A stretch of DNA of 19,342 nt from UBA1189 sp045612925 (GCA_045612925.1 JAZKZX010000047.1:1-19342), one strand, 5' to 3'; shown: positions 1 to 6,357, counted from the stretch's first letter. The notes: generated by a model from the sequence alone, not told the origin. Made by a program: numbers and translations.

Positions 1-95
1 ACTCAACTAAATTTGCAACATCACACTTTTCTTTGTAACATTAATCGCCTCGCTGCGCTTGAAGATAGGCGGTGCCTTGGAAATATACAAATAAA

Positions 96-127
96 TTTGA
101 TATTTCTCTCGGCTTGCACTATCTTTG
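96..127 (+). promoter_or_regulatory. mdh promoter (Bacteroidetes type)
   Basis: TTTG at 96-99 is followed after exactly 20 bp by TATCTTTG at 120-127. This matches the Bacteroidetes primary sigma-factor consensus TTTG-N19/21-TAnnTTTG. Transcription would start near 134, leaving a leader of about 45 nt before the ATG at 181. Bases 1-95 show no gene I can support. Confidence 0.8.
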
Positions 128-180
128 CAACGATAAACACGAATATATATTTGTTTAACCCCTATAAAAAGAAAAAGATT

Positions 181-1170
181 ATGAAGTTTTTGACAGACGA
201 GAAACTCGTGATTGTAGGTGCCGGTGGCATGATCGGTTCTAACATGGCTCAGACAGCCTTGATGTTGGGTCTTACTCCTAACATCTGCCTCTACGACATC
301 TATGGCCCCGGTGTAAATGGTGTGGCAGAGGAGATGGCCCACTGTGCTTTCGAAGGTGCAAACATCACTTGGACTATCGATCCCGAAGAGGCTTTCACCG
401 GTGCTAAGTACATCATCTCTTCAGGTGGTGCTCCCCGTAAGGAGGGTATGACCCGTGAGGACCTGCTCAAGGGCAACTGCCAGATTGCTGCCGAGTTCGG
501 TGACAACATCAAGAAGTACTGCCCCGATGTAAAGCATGTAGTGGTAATCTTCAACCCCGCCGACGTGACTGCTTTGACCGCTCTTATCCGTTCAGGTTTG
601 AAGCCCAACCAGCTCACCTCACTCGCTGCGCTCGACTCTACCCGTCTGCAGCAGGCTATCGCCGAGGCAGTAGGTGCTCCCCAGTACAAGGTTGAGAACG
701 CCCGCACCTATGGTGGTCACGGTGAAGCTATGGCCGTATTCGCATCTAAGATCACTGTTGATGGCAAGCCCCTCTCAGAGTATGAGATCTCTGACGAGAA
801 GTGGGCCGAGATCAAGCACAACACCATCCAGGGTGGTTCACGCATCATCAAGCTCCGTGGCCGTTCTTCATTCCAGAGCCCCGCTTACCAGTCAGTGAAG
901 ATGATCGAGGCAGCTATGGGTGGCGCAGAGTTCCACTGGCCCGCAGGCTGCTACGTGAACAACGAGAAGTACAAGAATGTGCTCATGGCTATGCCTACCG
1001 TTATCGACGCCACTGGCGTACACTTCGGTGAGGTTACCGGTACAGCAGAGGAGATGGCTGCTCTTGATGCTTCATATGCACACCTCCAGGTAATGCGCGA
1101 CGAGATCATCTCTCTCGGCATCATTCCTCCCGTGAGCGAGTGGGCAACCTTGAACCCCAACTTGGCATAA
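181..1170 (+). CDS. mdh: Malate dehydrogenase, NAD-dependent
   Basis: Interconverts malate and oxaloacetate with NAD(H) in the cytoplasm; in anaerobic Bacteroidales it serves the reductive branch leading to fumarate, succinate and propionate. The 329-aa protein has the NAD-binding loop GAGGMIG at residues 13-19 of a Rossmann fold. Other LDH/MDH-family residues are the APRKEGMTR substrate-arginine loop (about 84-92), LDSTR with the catalytic-pair Asp152, and GGHG with catalytic His180. The reading frame is open back to position 13, but ATG 181 is chosen because it starts just before the Rossmann strand and lies about 45 nt after a strong promoter; an earlier start would lie upstream of the transcript. 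No Shine-Dalgarno is present, only an A-rich leader, which is normal for this phylum. It is a single-gene unit ended by the hairpin at 1191-1223. Confidence 0.95.
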   Translation: MKFLTDEKLVIVGAGGMIGSNMAQTALMLGLTPNICLYDIYGPGVNGVAEEMAHCAFEGANITWTIDPEEAFTGAKYIISSGGAPRKEGMTREDLLKGNCQIAAEFGDNIKKYCPDVKHVVVIFNPADVTALTALIRSGLKPNQLTSLAALDSTRLQQAIAEAVGAPQYKVENARTYGGHGEAMAVFASKITVDGKPLSEYEISDEKWAEIKHNTIQGGSRIIKLRGRSSFQSPAYQSVKMIEAAMGGAEFHWPAGCYVNNEKYKNVLMAMPTVIDATGVHFGEVTGTAEEMAALDASYAHLQVMRDEIISLGIIPPVSEWATLNPNLA

Positions 1171-1190
1171 GCCTCACCGCTTGAAATAAG

Positions 1191-1223
1191 AAAAGGAGTT
1201 ACCTCACGGTAGCTCCTTTTTTT
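1191..1223 (+). terminator. mdh rho-independent terminator, probably bidirectional
   Basis: A 13-bp stem (1191-1203 with 1208-1220, one G-T wobble) closes a TCAC loop and is followed by T residues to 1223. On the minus strand the same stem is followed by TTTTCTTATTT, so it could also end the convergent FtsZ-like gene, which stops at 1279. Confidence 0.9.
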
Positions 1224-1278
1224 AAGTTCATAAGCTGCAATCATAAATCCAAAGGATCCACTCGGGGTACGTCTACTT

Positions 1279-1770
1279 CTATTCTACTTCATTTATTCCC
1301 TTGATTATTTGGCATAGTATAAGGTCTCTCTTCTTCAAGGCCTCACTTACAGACATTTCCCTATTACTTTCCAAAAGTGACTGATTATTCAGAAAAAACG
1401 TGGCATCGGTATTTCTTAATAATTCATGAGCTTCGCATAATGCTTGCTCATATTTTGTAACACCTTCAAATGTAAAGGGAAGCGTGGCTACGCCTATGCT
1501 AACTTTTCCTACCTCCTTACATTTACGTGCAATGAGAGTTGCTACATCGATGCTATGCTCTCCGCCTAAATCGGTGACGATAAAAGCTGTTTTAGAATCG
1601 CAGTCAATTGATTTGTGGATATCCTCTTCATTGTGATCACCGCTATCATGACCACAAACCGATAGTATAATATCTTCGGGGAAGTATTCCTTGAAACCAT
1701 CTACAATATTGTCACCGATACCAATAATCTGTATACCAGAAAACTTTTTATTGTTGTTGCTCTTTTTCAT
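1279..1770 (-). CDS. FtsZ/tubulin-like mini-protein with degenerate GTP-binding motifs
   Basis: Function unknown. The 163-aa protein follows the order of the FtsZ N-terminal GTPase domain. It has a first strand and loop FSGIQIIGIGDN (10-21), a central TAFIVTDLGGEHSID (61-75) where FtsZ has its GGGTGTG tubulin signature, KVSIGVATLPFTFEG (89-103) matching the FtsZ KPFxFEG strand, NTDATFFLNNQSLL (120-133) matching the IPNDKLL segment, and an H7-like helix at 141-163. The Gly-rich first loop and most signature glycines are missing. The protein also ends before the T7 catalytic loop and the whole C-terminal domain (FtsZ is about 380 aa or more), so GTP hydrolysis and normal polymerisation are unlikely. 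ATG 1770 is chosen because AAGG directly precedes it and homology begins there. The same frame opens at 1866, but that start would run through the hairpin at 1811-1840. It could be an FtsZ decoy, capper or inhibitor; that is inference. Confidence 0.7.
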   Translation of the reverse strand: MKKSNNNKKFSGIQIIGIGDNIVDGFKEYFPEDIILSVCGHDSGDHNEEDIHKSIDCDSKTAFIVTDLGGEHSIDVATLIARKCKEVGKVSIGVATLPFTFEGVTKYEQALCEAHELLRNTDATFFLNNQSLLESNREMSVSEALKKRDLILCQIIKGINEVE

Positions 1771-1810
1771 CCTTATATATCTTTTATGTGTTATTTCTCT
1801 GCAAAGAAAG

Positions 1811-1840
1811 AAAAAACCTCTACCAATGTGAGGCAGAGGT
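1811..1840 (-). terminator. Terminator or attenuator between the 248-aa gene and the FtsZ-like gene
   Basis: Read on the minus strand, a 9-bp stem (1840-1832 with 1824-1816, one G-T wobble) with a 7-nt loop runs straight into six Ts at 1816-1811. It lies 60 bp downstream of the 248-aa gene and 41 bp upstream of the FtsZ-like start codon. The FtsZ-like gene therefore depends on read-through or on its own promoter, which I cannot identify clearly. Confidence 0.7.
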
Positions 1841-1902
1841 CGTGATGAATACGAGTTTTCTTTCAAAAAACATTTCTGTTTTTAATCAGCAGGTGGAATT
1901 GA

Positions 1903-2649
1903 TTATTTATACTTCTCAAATATGGATAGGATTGCTTCTGCGTGCAAATATTCTTTCTTACCTTGTGGATGTTCAGAAACTATATAATAGACTTCGTCAA
2001 TTTTGTATACTGAAAGTGAGTATCCATAGTCCTCATCCCATATTATGGTCTCCAATGGTTGAGGCATTTCTTCACCATTGATATAGCATATAAAAGCATC
2101 TGCCCAGTTTGTGCCCGCAAATAGTACAACGAACTTTGGCAGTAGAGTTTCAATCTCTTTCTTGAAAATTTCGGTCACATACTTCCATTGATCGTCACAG
2201 GTTGTGCCATTGGGATTACCTGCATTAGGAGCCACCTTATAAAGGTTGCTATATACTACATGGTTGAGCCAATCATCGCCGTAACACTCGCTGAAAACCC
2301 TTCCTGCCACACGAAAAAATGCAGATTTGTTGTCTTCGATGTACTTATAAAGTCCATCGAGTTGTGCATTGTAAATCGTATCAAAGGGGTAATTAACACC
2401 GGCCTCCCAACCGTTATTTGCTCTGCCATAGAACATGAATCCTGTTCTTGGTTCTTTGGGGTAATTGTTGCCAACAACTGGCGCCATACAACAATAGTTT
2501 TTTTCAGAAAGCTTCGATATACTTTCATCGGCAAGCATTCTTTCGTAGATAGGTCTTAAGGCCTCCTTCATTTTTTCTTTCATTTCGTTCAATTTTATTA
2601 GTTTGAAATTGGGGTTGTAATAACAATCTCTCATTTTGTTCTTCTTCAT
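1903..2649 (-). CDS. Protein of unknown function, possibly uracil-DNA-glycosylase-like fold
   Basis: Not firmly recognised. The 248-aa soluble protein has no signal peptide or membrane segment. After a charged helical start (about 18-50) it alternates hydrophobic strands with conserved-looking loops. These are FMFYGRANNGWEAG (71-84), VVYSNLYKVAPNAGNP (131-146), LLPKFVVLFAGTNW (169-182) and a late VSEHPQGK (224-231). This order (an early glycine loop, a strand with N/K and P, a 'PK-hydrophobic-G' strand, then a C-terminal H-P loop) resembles the uracil-DNA-glycosylase superfamily. The catalytic motifs are not exact, so this is a fold-level guess. Its ATG overlaps the stop of the upstream WYL gene by 4 bp (ATGA), indicating coupled translation. 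An efficient-looking terminator follows it. Confidence 0.6.
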   Translation of the reverse strand: MKKNKMRDCYYNPNFKLIKLNEMKEKMKEALRPIYERMLADESISKLSEKNYCCMAPVVGNNYPKEPRTGFMFYGRANNGWEAGVNYPFDTIYNAQLDGLYKYIEDNKSAFFRVAGRVFSECYGDDWLNHVVYSNLYKVAPNAGNPNGTTCDDQWKYVTEIFKKEIETLLPKFVVLFAGTNWADAFICYINGEEMPQPLETIIWDEDYGYSLSVYKIDEVYYIVSEHPQGKKEYLHAEAILSIFEKYK

Positions 2650-3578
2650 TCATTGTACTTCCGCCACATGCGTTCTATTTTGCCTGCGATTTCTTCTCGG
2701 AGCCATTGTGGCTCAAGAACTTCTACCTCCTCGTTATTCCATAGGATTTCTTGTTGAAAATCATATGTTGGGCGCAGATAGTATGTAAATATGCTGTAAT
2801 TTTCGTTTCTTTCCTTTTCCTCCTGCGATATGTGCAACTTGAGGTCGCGCAAGTAACAGGCTTGACTGGCCGATACTTTCAGTTTGACCAATTGCCTATC
2901 CGTCTCTCTATCGGTGATTATTCCGAAACAACCTTCAAAATAATCCTCTGCGTTCCATCCCTTAGGCATTCTGAAAGTCTCATCCATCTTTTGCAGATCA
3001 CCGATTCTGTCAAGCGCATATATTCTTGGCCCCTTGTCTTGATAATAGGGATGTGTGCTACGGGCAACTAGATACCATCGCTGCCTGAATAGTTTTATGC
3101 AGTAAGGCTCTACATCAAAACAACTTTCCTCATCACTCCAATAACTTTGGTAGGTGATGGTGAGTAATTTGTTCTCCTTCAATGCACCAATGATTTCCTG
3201 AAGATATTTCTGCCCCGAAGGAATATATTCAAGAAGAATGCGATCTTTAATGCTTTTGCATCCTGATAGAGAAGTTGATACGCTCAAGGTGTTGTAGAGC
3301 CACGAAGATATACCATTACCGCTGATATCCTCTTCGTTCTCTATATAATAATGGTATCCACCTTTCCTTTCGTTCTCTATGTTTATTCCGAACATATCCC
3401 AGATGGCATATCGCCAATTATCAAACGTGCGTTTGGGAAGCTCAACACCTCCGCTTATTTCGTCGCGCAACCATAGTTCGCTCAGCTCCTTGAAGGTTAT
3501 TTTCTTATGCCGGAGAATCGTCTCTACAACCCAAACATACTTGCTGATTGTGTTTTGTCCTTTATCGTTAGTTGCCAT
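2646..3578 (-). CDS. WYL-domain transcriptional regulator
   Basis: Likely a DNA-binding regulator that senses a ligand, often a nucleic-acid species or nucleotide in this family. The 310-aa protein has an N-terminal helix-turn-helix-like part (about 10-80, with FKELSELWLRDE and LPKRTFDNWRYAI) and a WYL core around 130-200. The core contains VEPYCIKLFRQRWYLVARS (156-174, the W-Y-L triad at 168-170) and IYALDRI (186-192). A C-terminal extension at about 228-300 resembles the WCX domain. WYL proteins such as BrxR and CapW control phage-defence operons in other bacteria, so the position beside three unusual genes is suggestive but not proof. It is the first gene of the minus-strand pair and lies divergent to the GyrB-like gene across about 100 bp. 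A perfect inverted repeat at 3585-3603 is a candidate autoregulatory operator. Confidence 0.88.
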   Translation of the reverse strand: MATNDKGQNTISKYVWVVETILRHKKITFKELSELWLRDEISGGVELPKRTFDNWRYAIWDMFGINIENERKGGYHYYIENEEDISGNGISSWLYNTLSVSTSLSGCKSIKDRILLEYIPSGQKYLQEIIGALKENKLLTITYQSYWSDEESCFDVEPYCIKLFRQRWYLVARSTHPYYQDKGPRIYALDRIGDLQKMDETFRMPKGWNAEDYFEGCFGIITDRETDRQLVKLKVSASQACYLRDLKLHISQEEKERNENYSIFTYYLRPTYDFQQEILWNNEEVEVLEPQWLREEIAGKIERMWRKYNE

Positions 3579-3584
3579 TGTTGT

Positions 3585-3603
3585 CTATTTTTTGCAAAAA
3601 TAG
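3585..3603. promoter_or_regulatory. Inverted repeat overlapping the WYL-gene promoter (candidate operator)
   Basis: CTATTTTT at 3585-3592 and AAAAATAG at 3596-3603 form a perfect 8-bp inverted repeat around TGC. It starts 7 bp from the WYL start codon and covers the minus-strand -7 element at 3595-3602. Its position suits autorepression. It is AT-rich and could occur by chance. Confidence 0.4.
3595..3602 (-). promoter_or_regulatory. -7 element for the WYL/248-aa operon
   Basis: The minus strand reads TATTTTTG, an exact TAnnTTTG match, 17 bp from the WYL ATG. No clear TTTG lies 19-21 bp upstream, so only the -7 part is supported. The transcript would be nearly leaderless. Confidence 0.45.
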
Positions 3604-3639
3604 CGATAACGTCTGAATAAAAATGGCAGAGGTTGGTTT

Positions 3640-3647
3640 TATTTTTG
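3640..3647 (+). promoter_or_regulatory. -7 element for the GyrB-like gene
   Basis: TATTTTTG is an exact TAnnTTTG match 33 bp before the ATG at 3681. The -33 box is poor. Together with the minus-strand element at 3595-3602 it makes a compact divergent promoter region. Confidence 0.45.
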
Positions 3648-3680
3648 CCGAAAATTAAAAACATCCATAATAGAAATCTT

Positions 3681-4718
3681 ATGAAATCAAAAGAAAATTT
3701 AGTGCAAAATCAAGCCATTATGACCACCATTGACCATGTTCGCTATCGCCCCAGTATGTATATTGACGAACTTGGTGATGGTTCACAGAGTAATGATGGA
3801 ATGTATAAAATGCTCAAGGGATTGCTTTATAACAGCACCGACGAACTCAGGATGGGATTTAGTATGCGCATAGATATCAATGTAATTGATGCACACACTG
3901 TTTCTGTGCGCGATTATGGTCGTGGCATACCGCACGAGAATATGACAACGGCTGTAACAGAGTTTAGAGAGTGCGGCAACAGAATGCCCAAGAAATCGAT
4001 TGGTGGTATACGCCTTTTTGTAATCAACGCTATGAGTTCTCACTTTGAGATAGGCAGTTATCGCGATGGCGTTTTGCGCACTATTAAATTTGAACAGGGT
4101 ATCCTTGTCAGTGATATAGCAGAGGAAACCGACAAAGAGGATGGTACATATATCTCGTTTACTCCCGATGAGGCACTGTTCGGTAGTTATCGTTTCTACG
4201 AAGAACATATTGAGTCCACACTATACGAACACTGCTGCCTGAATACTTGGCTTACGATTATGTTCAATGACAAGAGGATGCATTCAAGTGAAGGTCTCAA
4301 GGATTTGCTACAAACCCGAACTGCAGTAGATGAGAATTCTATCATTCATCTCAAGAGTGATGATATTGAAGTGGCCTTTACATACACTAACAAGTGTAGC
4401 GAGGAGTATTATTCATTTGTCAATGGTTGGAAAACCCAATGGGGTGGAACACATGTGGAAGCATTGAAAGAAAGTGTTGCACAAGCAATATCTGAATTCT
4501 TCCCGTCTAAAGACATCAAGCGCAGCGATATCTTCCATGGTTTCGTTGCAGCCATATCAATTAGAATAGAAAAACCTATATTTGTAGATGCTTGGAGAAA
4601 TGAGTTGGGTTCTATAACTATAACATCAGCTCCCGAAAGTATGCCAATTATGGATTTTGTTGCCAGCTTTGTAAAAAATACTTTGTCTGAGATATTCGTT
4701 TCGCAAAAGACAAAGTAA
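3681..4718 (+). CDS. Stand-alone GyrB/ParE-like ATPase-transducer protein, active site degenerate
   Basis: Resembles only the N-terminal half of type IIA topoisomerase B subunits; no TOPRIM or C-terminal part follows. In the 345 aa, VRYRPSMYID (20-29) matches the GyrB KRPGMYIG segment. YNSTDE (50-55) keeps the Asn that binds Mg/ATP, and DYGRGIP (78-84) matches the DDGRGIP loop. INAMS (115-119) aligns with VNALS, and FVNGW...GGTHVEAL (246-262) starts the transducer domain. Two catalytic positions differ by eye alignment: the general-base Glu (E. coli E42) is Gly47, and the transducer QTK (K337) reads A304-W-R306. The lid GGLHGVG reads SIGGIR. ATP binding may persist but hydrolysis is doubtful. 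ATG 3681 is chosen because it follows the promoter; the frame is open to 3633. It could be a gyrase/topo IV mimic, a regulator of them, or a GHKL effector. Confidence 0.82.
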   Translation: MKSKENLVQNQAIMTTIDHVRYRPSMYIDELGDGSQSNDGMYKMLKGLLYNSTDELRMGFSMRIDINVIDAHTVSVRDYGRGIPHENMTTAVTEFRECGNRMPKKSIGGIRLFVINAMSSHFEIGSYRDGVLRTIKFEQGILVSDIAEETDKEDGTYISFTPDEALFGSYRFYEEHIESTLYEHCCLNTWLTIMFNDKRMHSSEGLKDLLQTRTAVDENSIIHLKSDDIEVAFTYTNKCSEEYYSFVNGWKTQWGGTHVEALKESVAQAISEFFPSKDIKRSDIFHGFVAAISIRIEKPIFVDAWRNELGSITITSAPESMPIMDFVASFVKNTLSEIFVSQKTK

Positions 4719-4828
4719 ACAGCTAAGGCCGTACGAAAACGATAATAAAGACAAAAAACAGTGTTTCCCTTATTTTAGCTGAGGTATCGGTAGTTTGGCC
4801 ATAGCACATTGTAATACAGGAAGTTTGC

Positions 4829-4857
4829 GACCGGCCCCCTGCGCAGGGGTATCGGTC
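4829..4857. repeat. GC-rich hairpin
   Basis: CCCCTGC/GCAGGGG (4836-4849) is a perfect 14-bp palindrome. It is extended after a small internal loop by GACCG (4829-4833) pairing with CGGTC (4853-4857). No T run follows, so it does not look like a simple terminator. It stands out in an AT-rich context. Confidence 0.6.
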
Positions 4858-4914
4858 ATGGAGAAAAACTGCACCTTTAATACCGTGCGAAGTAAACGGA
4901 TAAAGGTTTTTGCC

Positions 4915-4980
4915 AGTCCAGACGGTTTTGGACTCGAGTTCAGACGGCTCAGAACTGCAGTCCAGACGGTTCTGAACAGA
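4915..4980. repeat. Three tandem 22-bp repeats, each a small hairpin
   Basis: Copies start at 4915, 4937 and 4959, an exact 22-bp period. All share AGT(C/T)CAGACGG. Copy 1 has arms AGTCCA/TGGACT, copy 2 AGTTC/GAACT: one stem position changes C-G to T-A together, which is compensatory. Copy 3 can pair AGTCC with GGACT just past its end (4982-4986). Confidence 0.7.
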
Positions 4981-5047
4981 ACGGACTATGCAGTATTCTG
5001 AAATAATTTGACAGGTTAAACTTGGATTCCTATATAGGTTTACACAA

Positions 5048-5079
5048 AAGGGAGTCGATGCACGTGCATCGACTCCCTT
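5048..5079 (-). terminator. tgt terminator, perfect 32-bp palindrome
   Basis: A perfect 16+16 palindrome with no unpaired loop bases (centre 5063/5064) lies 24 bp downstream of the tgt stop codon. It is followed on the minus strand by TTTTGTG. On the plus strand it is followed by TATCTTCTGTTT, so it may act in both directions. Confidence 0.75.
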
Positions 5080-5102
5080 ATCTTCTGTTTATCACTCACG
5101 AT

Positions 5103-6236
5103 TCAAAGCCTTGTTGCCAAGCGCTTGACCATCATGGGCTTCCAGGTAGAGAAGTCGCCGGCGATGATGTGCTGACGGGCCTCACCCACGAGCCAGAGGT
5201 AGAAGGCGAGATTGTGGATGGAGGCTATCTGCATGGCCAAGAGTTCCTGGGCATGGAAGAGGTGGCGCAGGTAGGCCTTGGTGTAGAGCGTGTCGACCAC
5301 CGACGCACCATCGGCCTCGATGGGCGAGAAGTCCATCTCCCACTTCTTGTTCTTCATGTTGATAATGCCATCCTTGGTGAAGAGCATGCCGTTGCGGCCG
5401 TTGCGGGTGGGCATGACGCAGTCAAACATGTCGACACCGCGCTCGATACCTTCGAGCAAGTTCATCGGAGTGCCCACACCCATGAGATAGCGAGGCTTGT
5501 CGGTGGGGAGTATCTCGTTGACCACCTCAATCATCTCGTACATCTTCTCCGTAGGCTCGCCCACGGCCAGTCCTCCGATGGCATTGCCCTCGGCACCCTT
5601 CGACGCGATAAACTCTGCCGAGCGGCGACGCAGGTCGGGATACACACAACCCTGCACGATGGGGAAGAGCGACTGGTGGTAGCCATACTTGGGCTCGGTC
5701 TCATTAAATCGGGTAAGGCAGCGGTCGAGCCAGCGATGGGTCATCTCCATCGACTTCTTGGCATACTGGTAGTCGGCATCGCCAGGGGTACACTCATCGA
5801 AGGCCATCATGATGTCGGCACCGATGGTGCGCTCGATGTCCATCACCCGCTCGGGGGTGAACAGGTGCTTGGAGCCGTCGATATGCGAGCGAAACTCTAC
5901 CCCCTCTTCCCTCATCTTACGGATGCCCGAGAGCGAGAATACCTGAAATCCGCCGCTATCGGTGAGCATGGGGCGGTCGAAGCCGTTGAACTTGTGCAAG
6001 CCACCCGCCCGCTCGATGACCTCGAGTCCAGGGCGCAGGTAGAGGTGATAGGTGTTGCCGAGGATGATCTGTGCCTTGATATCCTCCTTGAGTTCGGTGA
6101 GATGCACGCCCTTGACAGAGCCCAGCGTGCCTACGGGCATGAAGATGGGTGTCTCTATCTGTCCGTGGTCGGTAGTGATGAGTCCCGCACGGGCATTGCT
6201 CTTCGGGTCGGTATGTTGGAGTTGGAATGTAAGCAT
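5103..6236 (-). CDS. tgt: Queuine tRNA-ribosyltransferase (tRNA-guanine transglycosylase)
   Basis: Exchanges the guanine at position 34 of GUN-anticodon tRNAs (Asp, Asn, His, Tyr) for the queuosine precursor base. The 377-aa TIM-barrel protein has the family motifs DSGGFQVFSL (93-102, first active-site Asp93), FPIVQG (191-196), GGLAVGEP (221-228) and GVDMFDCVMPTRNGRNG (267-283, with nucleophile Asp272). The usual zinc site CxCxxC should fall near 310-315. Here it reads GASVVD, although the downstream His341 is kept, so the zinc ligands are lost. From memory other Bacteroidetes Tgt proteins share this, so the enzyme is probably active. ATG 6236 gives the normal N-terminus (MLTFQLQHTD). The frame is open to 6296, but that start would lie at or beyond the likely promoter at 6264-6271. 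Confidence 0.95.
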   Translation of the reverse strand: MLTFQLQHTDPKSNARAGLITTDHGQIETPIFMPVGTLGSVKGVHLTELKEDIKAQIILGNTYHLYLRPGLEVIERAGGLHKFNGFDRPMLTDSGGFQVFSLSGIRKMREEGVEFRSHIDGSKHLFTPERVMDIERTIGADIMMAFDECTPGDADYQYAKKSMEMTHRWLDRCLTRFNETEPKYGYHQSLFPIVQGCVYPDLRRRSAEFIASKGAEGNAIGGLAVGEPTEKMYEMIEVVNEILPTDKPRYLMGVGTPMNLLEGIERGVDMFDCVMPTRNGRNGMLFTKDGIINMKNKKWEMDFSPIEADGASVVDTLYTKAYLRHLFHAQELLAMQIASIHNLAFYLWLVGEARQHIIAGDFSTWKPMMVKRLATRL

Positions 6237-6263
6237 TATCTGTTTGTCTTTCGTTTCGGGGTG

Positions 6264-6271
6264 TAAAGATA
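6264..6271 (-). promoter_or_regulatory. Probable tgt -7 element
   Basis: The minus strand reads TATCTTTA, one base off TAnnTTTG, 27 bp from the tgt ATG. A CTTG lies 22 bp upstream. It is a moderate match. Confidence 0.45.
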
Positions 6272-6278
6272 CGAATAA

Positions 6279-6339
6279 GCGAGCGAAAAGTATCAAGCTT
6301 ACTTGAATATTTTTCTCTGCGAGCGAAAAGTATCAAGCT
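6279..6339. repeat. 21-bp direct repeat upstream of tgt
   Basis: An identical 21-bp sequence starting GCGAGCGAAAAG and ending ATCAAGCT occurs at 6279-6299 and 6319-6339, exactly 40 bp apart. It sits just upstream of the tgt promoter. It could be a duplicated regulator site or part of a dispersed repeat. Confidence 0.75.
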
Positions 6340-6357
6340 AACCCGACAAACAAAGGT

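Larger units (their letters stand above)
4719..5047. other. Non-coding stretch with hairpin and structured repeats
   Basis: No convincing gene. A 68-codon open frame at 4795-5001 exists, but it runs through both a perfect hairpin and the three 22-bp repeats and has no promoter or Shine-Dalgarno. I read it as a by-product of the repeats. The stretch holds the hairpin 4829-4857 and the repeat block 4915-4980, described separately. Confidence 0.5.

Noticed and set aside
4915..4980. CRISPR array from the 22-bp repeats
   Set aside because: The copies are directly adjacent with no spacers.
4795..5001. 68-codon open frame in the gap after the GyrB-like gene
   Set aside because: Runs through a perfect hairpin and the three 22-bp structured repeats, with no promoter or ribosome-binding signal. 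The repeats explain the sequence better, although I could not exclude a repeat-derived peptide.
5022..6266. 414-codon open frame opposite tgt
   Set aside because: Fully antisense to the clearly conserved tgt. Its His/Leu/Val/Gly-rich composition is typical of a shadow frame in a GC-rich gene.
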